Notes: generated by a model not told the origin, from the sequence alone. A DNA stretch of 64,000 nt from Candidatus Dormiibacterota bacterium (GCA_003151935.1 PLYZ01000060.1:1-64000); one strand, 5' to 3'. Counted from the first letter of the stretch, positions 8,979 through 17,531 are shown. Program-made: numbers and translations.

Positions 8979-10042
8979 TTGTGCGCCTCGAGCATCGACG
9001 CTGTGCGCTGCCCGTTCCGCCCGTCTCGCCGGCGGCGCTGAAGGTAGACCTGCAGCTCGTACTCCTGAGGCGGTGACGGTGCCTCGATCACCTCCAGGAC
9101 TTTGCCTCTCGCAAGGCCGTCCATGACGGCGCGCGAGCTGTGGGCGGGCTTCCAGCCGAACTCGGCCTCGAGCCTCGAACAGTCCATCACCGAACCGAAA
9201 GCGATCACGTCCGCAAGATGAGCCTGGACCTCGACCCGAGTCAGAGCGCGCAGCGCGAGGCGCCCGATCCAACGCCCGTATGGAGGCAGGATCGGGGCAG
9301 GACTTCCGCCCATGATCGCGATTGCCTGGCTCAACAGGACCACACCGCCGGCGGCGACGTTGAAGATTCCGGCGTGCCCGCCCATGACGGCGCGCACGAT
9401 GGCCTCCGCGGCGTCGTCTTCGTGCAGCAGCTGCAGGCGAGGGTCAAAGCCGGCGAAGGTCGGCACGATGGGAAGCGAGAGATAGCGCGCCAGCGTGGTG
9501 TCCTCGCTGACCCGAAAACCGAGCCGCAGCACGCTGACCTTGGATGACTCGTTGCGCAGGGCGAATTCCGTGACGAGCTGTTCCATGTCGAGCAGGTCGC
9601 GTGTGACCGAGGAGGCCTGGCGCTCGACGTTCGTCATCTCTTCGGAGAAGAACGACGGATCGCCCGGACCCGCTCCGTAGATCGCCTGGCTTGATTTCAC
9701 AATCAGCCTGCGGACGCGGCCGGACGGCGCCGAGCATCCGGCGAGGACGTTCATCATCCCGATCACGTCGGTCTCGTGGATCGAGCGTTCGTCGCGAGGC
9801 GAGTCGACCATGACTGCCAGGTGCACGATGGTGTCGACGTTCAGCTGGCGCACGAGCTTTCCGATCGCTGCGTGGCGCGTATCCGCGTGGACGAAATCCA
9901 TCTCCTCCAGCGCGCTTATCGGATCCTTCACGTCGCATCCGAACAGGTAGGGCACCTGTGGGACCAGCCGTCTCGCCACCTCGGCGCCGAGCGGGTTGGA
10001 CACGCCGGTGATGAGTACGCGGTTGGGCCGTTGGAGACTCAT
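8975..10042 (-). CDS. NAD-dependent epimerase/dehydratase family protein (GalE2-like)
   Basis: 355 aa extended SDR. The N-terminal Rossmann motif is LITGVSNPLGAEVARRL, followed by the acidic FGCDVKD loop and VDTIVHLAV. The catalytic region reads SSQAIYGAGPGDPSFFSEE, then SSVTRDLLDMEQLV. The usual YxxxK is not visible at that position (VTRDL), so classical epimerase or dehydrogenase chemistry may be lost. It is translationally coupled to the acyltransferase. A TAGATT box lies 9 nt before the ATG, with GAGAG between. A role in sensing or modifying a nucleotide-sugar or polyprenyl lipid is an inference from the paired gene. Confidence 0.8.
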   Translation of the reverse strand: MSLQRPNRVLITGVSNPLGAEVARRLVPQVPYLFGCDVKDPISALEEMDFVHADTRHAAIGKLVRQLNVDTIVHLAVMVDSPRDERSIHETDVIGMMNVLAGCSAPSGRVRRLIVKSSQAIYGAGPGDPSFFSEEMTNVERQASSVTRDLLDMEQLVTEFALRNESSKVSVLRLGFRVSEDTTLARYLSLPIVPTFAGFDPRLQLLHEDDAAEAIVRAVMGGHAGIFNVAAGGVVLLSQAIAIMGGSPAPILPPYGRWIGRLALRALTRVEVQAHLADVIAFGSVMDCSRLEAEFGWKPAHSSRAVMDGLARGKVLEVIEAPSPPQEYELQVYLQRRRRDGRNGQRTASMLEAHK

Positions 10043-10077
10043 CGCGCTCTCAATCTAAACCAGTGGAGCTTTAGCCC

Positions 10078-10229
10078 GGATTCACTCCGGGCGTCCCCAG
10101 GCTCGTCAGCTGCGTCTTCAGACAACCTGAATGTCAAAGGAGGGTACCGCGGGGATTCACTCCGGGCGTCCCCAGGCTCGTCAGCTGCGTCTCCAGACAA
10201 CCTGAATGTCAAAGGGGGGTACCGCGGGG
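10078..10229. repeat. Two tandem copies of a 75-bp unit
   Basis: The sequence from GGATTCACTCCGGGCGTCCC through GGTACCGCGGGG is repeated with a 75-bp period; the first copy has ttcac at 10081 and the second at 10156. Only a couple of substitutions distinguish them (cttcag/ctccag, aaaggagggt/aaaggggggt). It lies between gdhA and the epimerase gene and encodes nothing recognisable. Confidence 0.85.
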
Positions 10230-10248
10230 GGATCCTGATCCCCCCGCG
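10223..10248 (-). terminator. Strong hairpin 3' of gdhA
   Basis: CGCGGGGGGATC-CT-GATCCCCCCGCG is a perfect 12-bp inverted repeat 15 nt downstream of the gdhA stop on the minus strand. The tract after it (GTACCCCCCTTTGAC) is only weakly U-rich, so it is either a terminator or an mRNA 3'-end stabiliser. Confidence 0.5.
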
Positions 10249-10262
10249 CCTTCACACCCCGA

Positions 10263-11519
10263 TTATGGGTAAATCCCGCGCACCGTCGTCGCGTTGGCCA
10301 CCCTCTGCACGGCCAGGGCGTAGGCGGCAAGCCGCATGTCGATGCGCTTGTTGACCGAGGTGTGGAGGATCTCGTAGAACGCGCGGGTGATGACGTGGTG
10401 CAGCTTAGTGTTGATCTCCTCCTCCTCCCAGAAGAAGGCCTGCAGGTCCTGGACCCACTCGAAATACGAGACGATCACGCCGCCCGCGTTCGCGATGATG
10501 TCAGGGACCACGAAGATGTTCCGGTCGTGCAGGATTGGGTCAGCTTCAGGGGAGATCGCCGCGTTGGCTCCCTCCGTGATCAGCCGTGCGCGAATCCGGC
10601 CTGCGTTCTCCCCCGTGATCTGGTCCTGAACGGCGGCTGGGACAAGAACGGTCACGGGCAGCTCGATGATCTCGTCGTTGGTGACGTTGTCGGCCTTCTT
10701 GAAACCTGTGACGCCGCCGCGGACCTGCCGGTGCTCCTCGAGGGCCCCGAGGTCGAGGCCGTTGGGGTTGTACACGCCTCCTCGGGAATCGCTCACGGCC
10801 ACGACTTTCACCCCGGCCTCGGCCAGCAGCCGAGCCGTCGACCGGCCCACCTGGCCGTAGCCCTGCACTGCCACGGTTGGGGTCTCCTCGTCGACGTGTA
10901 GGTACTTGAGTCCTTCGAGCGTGAGGTAGGTCGCCCCGCGACCGGGGGCGTCGATGCGTCCTTCTGAACCACCGACATCGACCGGCTTGCCGGTGACCGA
11001 CGCTGTCACCGAGTGGCCGGAGTGCATCGAGATCGTGTCCATGATCCAGGCCATCACCTGCGGGTTCGTGCCCATGTCCGGCGCGGGGATGTCCTTCTCC
11101 GGTCCGATGAGGATCGCGATCTCGGTCGCGTAGCGGCGGGTCAGGTGCTCGAGCTCGCTCATGGACAGCTTGTTCGGATCGCATGCCACCGCGCCCTTGG
11201 ACCCGCCGTAGGGAAGTCCGACCGCAGCGCATTTCCACGTCATGAGCATCGCCAGGGCCTTGACCAGGTCGAGGTTGATGTTCGGGTGGTAGCGGATCCC
11301 CCCCTTGGCGGGTCCGCGGCTGATGTTGTGCTGAACGCGCCAACCGGTGAACACGCGCACGGACGCGTCGTCCATCCGAACCGGGAAGTGGACGGTCAAC
11401 TCCCTTTTGACGTCACGCAGGCCACGGCGGGCGTCGTCCGAGAGGCCGATCACGTCGGCCGCGGCGTCAAACCGCCGCTGTGCGGTCTGGAAGGCGGAGG
11501 CGCGGGTTTCGACCGCCAT
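10263..11519 (-). CDS. gdhA: Glu/Leu/Phe/Val-family glutamate dehydrogenase
   Basis: 418 aa. The dimerisation/substrate domain has VRVFTGWRVQHNISRGPAKG, LAMLMTWKCAAVGLPYGGSKG (substrate and catalytic lysines) and PAPDMGT. The Rossmann domain has VAVQGYGQVGRSTARLL, and NAGGVIVSYFEWVQ is near the C-terminus. The length and motifs match hexameric GDH-2 type enzymes that interconvert glutamate and 2-oxoglutarate; coenzyme specificity cannot be told safely. Translation starts at ATG 11519 with a GAGG ribosome-binding site and a TAAACT box 13 nt upstream. It is monocistronic, with a hairpin downstream. Confidence 0.95.
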   Translation of the reverse strand: MAVETRASAFQTAQRRFDAAADVIGLSDDARRGLRDVKRELTVHFPVRMDDASVRVFTGWRVQHNISRGPAKGGIRYHPNINLDLVKALAMLMTWKCAAVGLPYGGSKGAVACDPNKLSMSELEHLTRRYATEIAILIGPEKDIPAPDMGTNPQVMAWIMDTISMHSGHSVTASVTGKPVDVGGSEGRIDAPGRGATYLTLEGLKYLHVDEETPTVAVQGYGQVGRSTARLLAEAGVKVVAVSDSRGGVYNPNGLDLGALEEHRQVRGGVTGFKKADNVTNDEIIELPVTVLVPAAVQDQITGENAGRIRARLITEGANAAISPEADPILHDRNIFVVPDIIANAGGVIVSYFEWVQDLQAFFWEEEEINTKLHHVITRAFYEILHTSVNKRIDMRLAAYALAVQRVANATTVRGIYP

Positions 11520-11545
11520 TTCGGGACCTCAGAGTTTACTCCTAG

Positions 11546-11583
11546 CCCCACGAACTCCGAGGCTTCGCCGTGAGTTCGCGGGG
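11546..11583. repeat. Palindromic repeat, family B, copy 1
   Basis: CCCCACGAACTC pairs with GAGTTCGCGGGG (one mismatch) around a 14-nt loop, in the gap between gdhA and the first DUF881 gene. The same arms, followed by ACCCC and TTA, recur at 15723-15772. Confidence 0.7.
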
Positions 11584-11627
11584 ACCCCTTAAGCCATGCG
11601 CACCGCTAGCCGCACAATTGGTGGTTC

Positions 11628-12350
11628 ATGTCACGCCGCCAGCTGCTCAGCGTCGCCGTGGTCGCCGCGGTTGCGCTTGCCACCGGGTTCCTCGTCGCCG
11701 GCCAGGTCAAGGCGCAGCTCCTGACCCCCTCCAACCAGGTCGCCCGCTACCAGGCGCTCGTGCGCAGCGTGCAGGACCTGGAGGCGACCAACGCCGGATC
11801 GCGAAGCCAGATCGCAGCTCTTCGGGCCCAGATCGACGCACTGGAATCTGACGCGGCGGGGCGCTCCGCAGTGACCCAGGCGTTGCAGAACCAGGTCGCG
11901 GACCTCCGGGCTCACGCGGGGCTGACCCCTCTGCACGGCCCCGGCGTCGAGGTTGAACTGGCCAACGGAATACCGGGACCCACGACCAGTGGACAGGCGA
12001 GCTACCTGGTCAACTACCAGGACGTCCAGGACATCGTGAATTTGCTTTTCGCTCAGGGAGCGGAGGGCGTTGCAGTCAACGGACGGCGGATCACGCCGCT
12101 CACGGCGTACTCGGGCTCGGAGGGCCAGGTCGTGATCGACCAGGGCCCGCCGCAATCGTCTCCGCTCAAGCTGGTCGCGGTCGGCGACCGCAACCGGATG
12201 GTGGCCGCGCTCGACGATGCTTCGGCGCTCCCGGACATCCGCGCCCGTGAGGTCCAGTTCCAGCTTCATCTGAGCTTCTTCGGCAGCCCCGACGTTCCTC
12301 TGCCCGCGTACGACTCGAGCTTGCAGATTCCTCATGTCAGCGCGATTTAG
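11628..12350 (+). CDS. DUF881 family protein (first of pair)
   Basis: 240 aa. An N-terminal membrane anchor or signal (LLSVAVVAAVALATGFLVAG) is followed by a coiled coil (about 40-95, LEATNAGSRSQIAALRAQID) and the DUF881 domain: GLTPLHGPGVEVEL, YLVNYQDVQDIVNLLFAQGAEGVAVNG, then PLKLVAVGDRNRM. DUF881 proteins are anchored extracytoplasmic proteins found near division or sporulation loci in Gram-positives; the function is unknown. It overlaps the second DUF881 gene by 17 nt, so the two are probably co-translated and may form a complex. Confidence 0.85.
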   Translation: MSRRQLLSVAVVAAVALATGFLVAGQVKAQLLTPSNQVARYQALVRSVQDLEATNAGSRSQIAALRAQIDALESDAAGRSAVTQALQNQVADLRAHAGLTPLHGPGVEVELANGIPGPTTSGQASYLVNYQDVQDIVNLLFAQGAEGVAVNGRRITPLTAYSGSEGQVVIDQGPPQSSPLKLVAVGDRNRMVAALDDASALPDIRAREVQFQLHLSFFGSPDVPLPAYDSSLQIPHVSAI

Positions 12351-13026
12351 GCCCGCGTCGCGGCGGCGGTCGACCGGCCGCGCGATCAGCGTCTGGCTGA
12401 TCGCCCTGCTGGTCGCTCTCGTGGCAACGGTACAGATTCGAAGCCAGGCCGAGGTCGAGCGAAGTCTGGTCGGCACCGACACGACTTCGCTCGCCTTCCT
12501 GATCGACGACCTCCACCGCGCCAACGACTCGCTCCAGGCTGAGGCCGCCGACCTGCAGGCGCGACAGGCCACGCTTCGGTCCGGGACCAGCGGGGCGGCA
12601 GACCAGGTTCTAACCGATGAGGCCAGCCGCCTGCGTGCGATCGAGGGCCTGGTACCGGTGCACGGCCCGGGTGTCGTGATCGTGGTCGACGCCACCGGGC
12701 TGACGGCGCTCGACCTGCAGGACGCGATCAACAACCTGACAGCGGGAGGCGGCGAGGCGACGGCGGTCAACGACCATCGCGTGGTCGTAGGCGTCGCGGT
12801 CGAACAGACAGGCTCCGGCGTCGCGATCGATGGTGTCGTTGTGAATCCACCGTGGACGATCACGACGATCGGGGATGCCAGTCGCCTCGCTGAGGTTGCC
12901 GACCTGATGACCAATGCGCTGCGCGCCGACCGCCGCGTGCGACAGGCGACCTATCGCGTCGAAGCGGATGTCGCGATCCGGTCGGTGATCAGCGCGCGGC
13001 CTTTCGTTTACGCGCTCGGTTCTTAA
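12334..13026 (+). CDS. DUF881 family protein (second of pair)
   Basis: 230 aa, same architecture as its neighbour: an Arg-rich N-terminus, one transmembrane helix (AISVWLIALLVALVATVQI), a coiled coil around 55-95, then DUF881 signatures GLVPVHGPGVVIVVDATG, LQDAINNLTAGGGEATAVN and PPWTITTIGDASRLAEV. Sequence divergence from the upstream copy indicates an old duplication. Its 3' end overlaps the convergent phaR-like gene by 38 nt. Confidence 0.85.
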   Translation: MSARFRPASRRRSTGRAISVWLIALLVALVATVQIRSQAEVERSLVGTDTTSLAFLIDDLHRANDSLQAEAADLQARQATLRSGTSGAADQVLTDEASRLRAIEGLVPVHGPGVVIVVDATGLTALDLQDAINNLTAGGGEATAVNDHRVVVGVAVEQTGSGVAIDGVVVNPPWTITTIGDASRLAEVADLMTNALRADRRVRQATYRVEADVAIRSVISARPFVYALGS

Positions 13027-13513
13027 CCGGCTCGGCGGCAAGCAGCTTCTTGAGCTGCGCTGAGATGCGATCCAGCCGGGCATTGATGCGATCGATGTCG
13101 GTATGGCTCGGTATGCGCAGCCGCCTCAGCGCGCCCGCGATCGCCTCATCCGCCCGCTCCTCGATGTCCTCGCGCCGCCGCTCCATCTGGTTTCTCAGAT
13201 CGGATGGCACGTTGAGGGTCTTGCGAACGTAATCGAGCAGCGCCTGTCCGCGCTCGTGGATGACCTCGCCGCCCGCGTCGACCAGCGCCGCGGGACCGCG
13301 CTTCTCCTGCGAGAGGACGACCTGGGACAGAGTCACCTGTGTCAGGTCGTGACCGTTATTTCGATCGACGACCTTGATCTCGTGCCCGGCGCGGACCAGC
13401 TCCGCGATTCCTTCGAGCGTGATGTAGCGGCTCGTGCGCGTGTCGTACAGCTTGCGATTTGCGTACTTCTTGATAAGGTGTCGATCAGGGGCTGTCGTCA
13501 CGGCCGCGCCCAT
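12989..13513 (-). CDS. phaR: PHB/PHA accumulation regulator DNA-binding protein (PhaR-like)
   Basis: About 174 aa. LIKKYANRKLYDTRTSRYITLEGIAELVR is the PHB_acc_N DNA-binding domain that in known cases binds the promoters of phasin genes and polyhydroxyalkanoate itself. The C-terminal half is charged and predicted helical (MERRREDIEERADEAI, INARLDRISAQLKKLL) and ends in a basic tail (RARKRKAAR). Start is ambiguous: ATG 13513, or GTG 13501 if TAGAAT (overlapping that ATG) is the -10 box. It faces a phasin-like gene, the classic regulator/target layout. Confidence 0.85.
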   Translation of the reverse strand: MGAAVTTAPDRHLIKKYANRKLYDTRTSRYITLEGIAELVRAGHEIKVVDRNNGHDLTQVTLSQVVLSQEKRGPAALVDAGGEVIHERGQALLDYVRKTLNVPSDLRNQMERRREDIEERADEAIAGALRRLRIPSHTDIDRINARLDRISAQLKKLLAAEPVKNRARKRKAAR

Positions 13514-13602
13514 TCTAAGGCGGTGCGTCAAATGCTCCGCCCGGCATTCAGGCGTCGAGCGCATCAGGTTGGGACATCATTGAATTTGACGGAGGTTGAG
13601 GC

Positions 13603-14190
13603 ATGGCAGCAAAGAAGCGGAAGTCGTCTCGATCCAGGCCATCCGGGCTGGTTGACCGCGCCGTCAGGGCCGGCCGGAAGGCTCTCCGCGAGGCCGAGAG
13701 CCGCGTGCCGAGGGACGTGCGCCGCCAGCTCGAACGCTCGATCAAGGACGGCCAGAAGACGCTCAAGACGGCGATCGACCAGCTCCAGGTTCAGGTCCGG
13801 CGAACGGCGAAGCAGGCCGACGTGGAGAAAGCTCTGAAACGCCTCGACGGACTGAGCAAGCAGGTGCAGGACCTGGCGCGCGCCGCGGCTTCGCGAGGAG
13901 CATCCACGACCCGACGTGCGACAAGCACGGCGAAGCGAACGACGCGCAAGGCTGCAAGCACGGCCAAGCGCGCAGCGCCCACAAACAAGAACACGGCCGG
14001 AGCGACGCGGCGCACCACCCTCACTCGCAAGCCTGCCGCCCGCACGACCTCTCGAACGCCGGCATCTGGAGCAACGACCGTGCGTAGGGCTGCGTCGCCG
14101 CGGCGCGCACCGGCTCGACGGGCCACACCGTCGGCGCCGCCCGAGCCGGAATCGGGGCCGATACCCGAATCAGGCGACTCCGAGAGCTAA
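13603..14190 (+). CDS. Phasin-like protein with histone H1-like basic tail (PhaF-like candidate)
   Basis: 195 aa with a GGAGG ribosome-binding site 9 nt before ATG. Residues 1-95 are an amphipathic helical/coiled-coil region (AVRAGRKALREAESRVPRDV, LKRLDGLSKQVQDLARAAA). Residues 95-180 are a low-complexity Ala/Thr/Lys/Arg tail with repeats such as TAKRTTRKAASTAKRAA, followed by a short acidic Pro/Glu/Ser end. PhaF of pseudomonads combines a phasin helix with a histone-like KPAA tail and segregates PHA granules with the nucleoid. Divergence from phaR supports that role here; plain nucleoid-associated H1-like protein is the alternative. Confidence 0.6.
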   Translation: MAAKKRKSSRSRPSGLVDRAVRAGRKALREAESRVPRDVRRQLERSIKDGQKTLKTAIDQLQVQVRRTAKQADVEKALKRLDGLSKQVQDLARAAASRGASTTRRATSTAKRTTRKAASTAKRAAPTNKNTAGATRRTTLTRKPAARTTSRTPASGATTVRRAASPRRAPARRATPSAPPEPESGPIPESGDSES

Positions 14191-15755
14191 AGCCTCCCGA
14201 AGACCGGGATTCCGCCCAGAAGGACAGCCCTCGGTCGGGGTGATTCCGTCCGGGTGCTCGATCCCGGTTTGTCGATCGGATCGTGCTCGTAGACCTGCAG
14301 GTCCGCGAGCATGCCCGGCTCGAGGGTTCCCTTTTTCGATTCCTCGAAGCTCGCGTAAGCGCCGCCGGCGGTGTAGGCCTTGAGCGCCTTCAGCAGCCCG
14401 ATCCCGTTCACCTGGTCGTCCACGGCCACCTGGAGGCCCGCCCAGGGGTTGGGATCGGCCGCCACCGGCAGGTCCGAGCTGAAAGCCACCGGGACGCCGG
14501 CGCGCATCAGCCGGCCGTGCGGCGCCAGGTCTGCGCGGTCGCGCACGGGGAAGAACAGAGCCGACGCGACGCGGCCGAAACGTGCCGCCATCGGCTGCAT
14601 CACGGCCACCATGCGCAGCTTCGCCAGCCGGGCTTGAAGGTCCGGCGGGCAGATGGTGCAGTGCTCGACCCTGTGACGCATCTCGACGCCTCCGGGAGCT
14701 GCTTCAACTGCGTCGCACATCGCTTCGATGGCCGCATCGCCGATCGCGTGGGCGGCCACCTGCAGTCCAGACAGCGTGGCGCCGATGACGAGCTCGCGCA
14801 GCTCGGTGGGAGTCGTACGCCACGTCCCTCCGCCACTGCGCATCGCGACGCGCTCGGCTCCGCCGTCGACGAACACCTTGACCGGCCCGGCTCTCAGGAG
14901 CGAGCCGCCAAAGCCGGCGCGCGCTCCAAGGCTTGAGGCCGCCTCGAGCAGCTCCCAGGAGAGAAACTCGTTGACCCGGATCCGCAACCGGCCGTCTGCG
15001 GCAAGCTGCTGATAGGCGCGCAGGTCGTCCGCAAAGCCTCGGTTGACGGCGGCGCCGACGGAGGTGATACCGCGGGAGAGCAGCAGCTTCTGTGCCAGGA
15101 GGATCCCCGCCTGGCGTCGCTCGAGGCTTGGCGGCGCCTGCACGTCCGCGACGAGGCGCATCGCCGACTCGAGGAGCAGCCCGTCGGGCGAGCCGTCGTG
15201 ATCGCGTCCGATCCGCCCGCCCGGCGGGTTCTTCGTCTCGGACGTGATTCCCGCAGCGGCGAGCGCCGCCGAGTTCGCCACGCGCGCGTGCCCGCCGCGC
15301 TCGTCGATGTACGCAGGCCGCCGGCCTGTTCCCCGGTCCAGCTCCCGGCGGTGAGGCTGGCGGCGTTCGGCGAGCTCGTCGGCGCGGTATCCCATGCCCT
15401 GCTGCCATTCGCCGGGCTTGAGCGTCCGCGAGTGCGCTCTCAACCGCTCGGCGATCTCGGTCGCGCTTCGGGCGCCGCCCAGGTCGGCGCCGAATCGGGT
15501 CAGGCCGTAATAGACGACGTGCGCGTGTGCGTCGTTGAAGCCGGGCAGAACGGTGGCGCCGGCCAGGTCGATCACGCGCGTCCGCGGTCCGCGCAGGCTC
15601 ATCAGCTCCGCTCCGCCGGCGGCGATGACCAGGCCGCCCGCAATCGCGAGATGACTGTGAGCCTTGAGGCCGGAGCGCCCCAGCGTTCGGATGCGGCCGC
15701 GAGCGAGGATTAGGTTGGCTAACCCCCCGAACTCGGAGGACCCGCGAAGCGGCAC
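14187..15755 (-). CDS. YtcJ-type amidohydrolase family protein
   Basis: About 520 aa. The N-terminal beta domain (LANLILARGRIRTLG) leads to the metal-binding GFNDAHAHVVYYG, then GITSVGAAVNRG, DGGAERVAM, AAHAIGDAAIEAM, HRVEHCTI and SSDLPVAADPNPW, and a C-terminal LADLQVYEHDP. This matches YtcJ/AepA-like metal-dependent hydrolases of unknown substrate; amide or lactam hydrolysis is likely. The start is unclear: TTG 15791 (ORF track) or GTG 15755, both inside or beside a palindromic repeat; I used the GTG. It converges on the phasin-like gene with a 4-nt overlap. Confidence 0.8.
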   Translation of the reverse strand: MPLRGSSEFGGLANLILARGRIRTLGRSGLKAHSHLAIAGGLVIAAGGAELMSLRGPRTRVIDLAGATVLPGFNDAHAHVVYYGLTRFGADLGGARSATEIAERLRAHSRTLKPGEWQQGMGYRADELAERRQPHRRELDRGTGRRPAYIDERGGHARVANSAALAAAGITSETKNPPGGRIGRDHDGSPDGLLLESAMRLVADVQAPPSLERRQAGILLAQKLLLSRGITSVGAAVNRGFADDLRAYQQLAADGRLRIRVNEFLSWELLEAASSLGARAGFGGSLLRAGPVKVFVDGGAERVAMRSGGGTWRTTPTELRELVIGATLSGLQVAAHAIGDAAIEAMCDAVEAAPGGVEMRHRVEHCTICPPDLQARLAKLRMVAVMQPMAARFGRVASALFFPVRDRADLAPHGRLMRAGVPVAFSSDLPVAADPNPWAGLQVAVDDQVNGIGLLKALKAYTAGGAYASFEESKKGTLEPGMLADLQVYEHDPIDKPGSSTRTESPRPRAVLLGGIPVFGRL

Positions 15756-15772
15756 GCCCTGAGTTCGCGGGG
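15723..15772. repeat. Palindromic repeat, family B, copy 2
   Basis: CCCCCCGAACTC and GAGTTCGCGGGG form a 12-bp stem with one mismatch; the loop contains a second hairpin, CCGC-GAA-GCGG. The right arm and its ACCCC...TTA flank repeat copy 1 at 11572-11590 almost exactly. It overlaps the uncertain start of the amidohydrolase. Confidence 0.7.
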
Positions 15773-15798
15773 ACCCCGTCTTAATGCTCAAGCAACGT

Positions 15799-15804
15799 TA
15801 GATT
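15799..15804 (+). promoter_or_regulatory. -10 box (TAGATT) of ltaE
   Basis: TAGATT ends 6 nt before the GTG start of the threonine aldolase gene, with no ribosome-binding site between, which suggests a leaderless mRNA. Confidence 0.45.
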
Positions 15805-15810
15805 AAGCGC

Positions 15811-16842
15811 GTGCCCGTGATCGACCTTCGCTCAGATACCGTGACGATGCCTACGCCGGAGATGCGCAAGGCGATGGCGACCGCGCCATTGGGCGATGAC
15901 GTTTTCGGCGACGATCCGATGGTCAACGAGCTGGAGCAGATGGCCGCTGAGCGCCTTGGCAAAGAGGCGGCCCTATTCCTGCCGAGCGGGACGATGGGGA
16001 ACGTGGTCGGGGTGGCCGTCAACACGCGTCCTGGCGAGGAGATGATCGCCGACGCCGACGCTCACGTCTTTTTATATGAGGGAGCCGGCGCCGCTGTCAT
16101 CTCCGGAGTCCAGATCAGGCCGGTGGCAACAGCCACGGGCGTGATGACTCCGGCACAGATCGAGGCCGCGATTCGGCCGCGCGACGACTTCCACCAGCCC
16201 ATCACCGCCGCGGTCAGCTTCGAGGACACCCACAACCGCCACGGCGGCGTCGTCTGGCCGCTGAAAGACTTGCGCGCGGCGGCGCAAACCGCTCGAGGCC
16301 TTGGACTCCGCGTGCACCTCGATGGCGCCCGGATCTTCAACGCGTCGGTTGCCGCCGGGACGGATGTCGCCGACATCGCTGCGTGCGCAGACACGGTGAC
16401 GTTCTGCCTTTCCAAGGGCCTGGGCTGCCCGGCAGGAAGCGTGTTCTGCGGAAGCGCGGAGGATGTGGATCAGGCTCGACGCTGGCGCAAGCGGCTCGGC
16501 GGCGCGATGCGGCAGGCGGGGGTAATCGCGGCGACCGGCGTGATCGCCCTCAGGACCATGGTCGACCGCCTCGCCGAGGACCACGCCAACGCGTGCACCC
16601 TCGCTGAGGGATTGGCGGAGCTCTCTGGCGTACGCTGCGACCTGTCGCGCGTGCAAACCAACCTGGTCTTCTTCGACCTGGAGCGGATGACGGGCTCTGA
16701 ATTCGAGGCGGAGTGCGGCAAGCGTGGCGTGCTGGGTGGGGCGACGGGCCCAAATCGGGTTCGCTTCGTCACCCACTATGGGATCACCGCCGGCGACATC
16801 CAGTCGACGCTGAAGATCTGTGAGGAGGTGTTGAGCACATGA
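15811..16842 (+). CDS. ltaE: Low-specificity L-threonine aldolase
   Basis: 343 aa fold-type I PLP enzyme. [16 protein letters not shown] at the N-terminus, [27 protein letters not shown] and [13 protein letters not shown] (PLP lysine) are the standard LtaE motifs. It cleaves L-threonine and L-allo-threonine to glycine and acetaldehyde. The GTG at 15811 gives [10 protein letters not shown], the usual start. The stop overlaps the next gene's ATG (ATGA). A threonine dehydratase-like gene lies 0.7 kb away on the other strand, so two threonine-degrading routes are encoded side by side. Confidence 0.95.
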   Translation: MPVIDLRSDTVTMPTPEMRKAMATAPLGDDVFGDDPMVNELEQMAAERLGKEAALFLPSGTMGNVVGVAVNTRPGEEMIADADAHVFLYEGAGAAVISGVQIRPVATATGVMTPAQIEAAIRPRDDFHQPITAAVSFEDTHNRHGGVVWPLKDLRAAAQTARGLGLRVHLDGARIFNASVAAGTDVADIAACADTVTFCLSKGLGCPAGSVFCGSAEDVDQARRWRKRLGGAMRQAGVIAATGVIALRTMVDRLAEDHANACTLAEGLAELSGVRCDLSRVQTNLVFFDLERMTGSEFEAECGKRGVLGGATGPNRVRFVTHYGITAGDIQSTLKICEEVLST

Positions 16843-17531
16843 GCACCAGGCTCTCGCCGGACGGCATGTACTACTGGGACGGCCAGCAGTGGGTGAGCAC
16901 GCTGTCGCACGACGGCCGCTCCCGGTGGAACGGGACCTCGTGGATCCCGACGGCCCAGGTTTATGGACCCACCAATTACCAACCGCCTGGCCGCGTCGCC
17001 CGCGAGCCCACCTCATGGACGCGGCCGCTTCAGCTCACGGTCGCCGCCTTTTACGCCCTTCAGGGCCTTTACACCCTCACGCTCCCCTTCTGGATGAGCG
17101 GGCCGCTCGCCCAGGCGATGAACCAGAGCATCCAGCGCCAGCAGCAGCTGAACCCGACCGCAAGCCCGCCGCCGGCCGAATTCATGAACGCGATGACCTC
17201 GTTCATGAGCGGAGCACTGTGGGTCGCGGCAGTATTTGGTTTAGCGATCGCCGCGGTCGCGGTGATCGGAGCGCTCAGCCGATGGACCTGGATCTATTAC
17301 GTCGTGCTGGTGTTGCTCGGGCTGGGGACGATCTCCCTTCCGCTGGACCTGGTCAACGCCGCCGGTGGCTCGGCCATCACGAGTGCCTCGGGGTTCAGCA
17401 TGCCGTCATGGACCTACTGGGTAGGACTTGCAACTGCGATCCCGGGCACGGCGCTCTTCGTCTGGATGCTGGTCGCGCTCGTCAAGCGCGGTCCATGGGC
17501 GATGAGGAAGGTCGCGGCGCAGCTCAGCTGA
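16839..17531 (+). CDS. Membrane protein with N-terminal DUF2510-like WDG repeats
   Basis: 230 aa. The first 45 residues hold two WDG-type motifs, PDGMYYWDGQQWVS and HDGRSRWNGTSWIP, of the kind seen in DUF2510-type cytoplasmic modules of actinobacterial membrane proteins. Four hydrophobic helices follow (about 62-90, 123-147, 149-170, 190-215) with a short loop rich in Gln and Pro. It is coupled to ltaE by a 4-nt overlap, but a functional link is not evident. No enzymatic motif seen. Confidence 0.7.
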   Translation: MSTRLSPDGMYYWDGQQWVSTLSHDGRSRWNGTSWIPTAQVYGPTNYQPPGRVAREPTSWTRPLQLTVAAFYALQGLYTLTLPFWMSGPLAQAMNQSIQRQQQLNPTASPPPAEFMNAMTSFMSGALWVAAVFGLAIAAVAVIGALSRWTWIYYVVLVLLGLGTISLPLDLVNAAGGSAITSASGFSMPSWTYWVGLATAIPGTALFVWMLVALVKRGPWAMRKVAAQLS

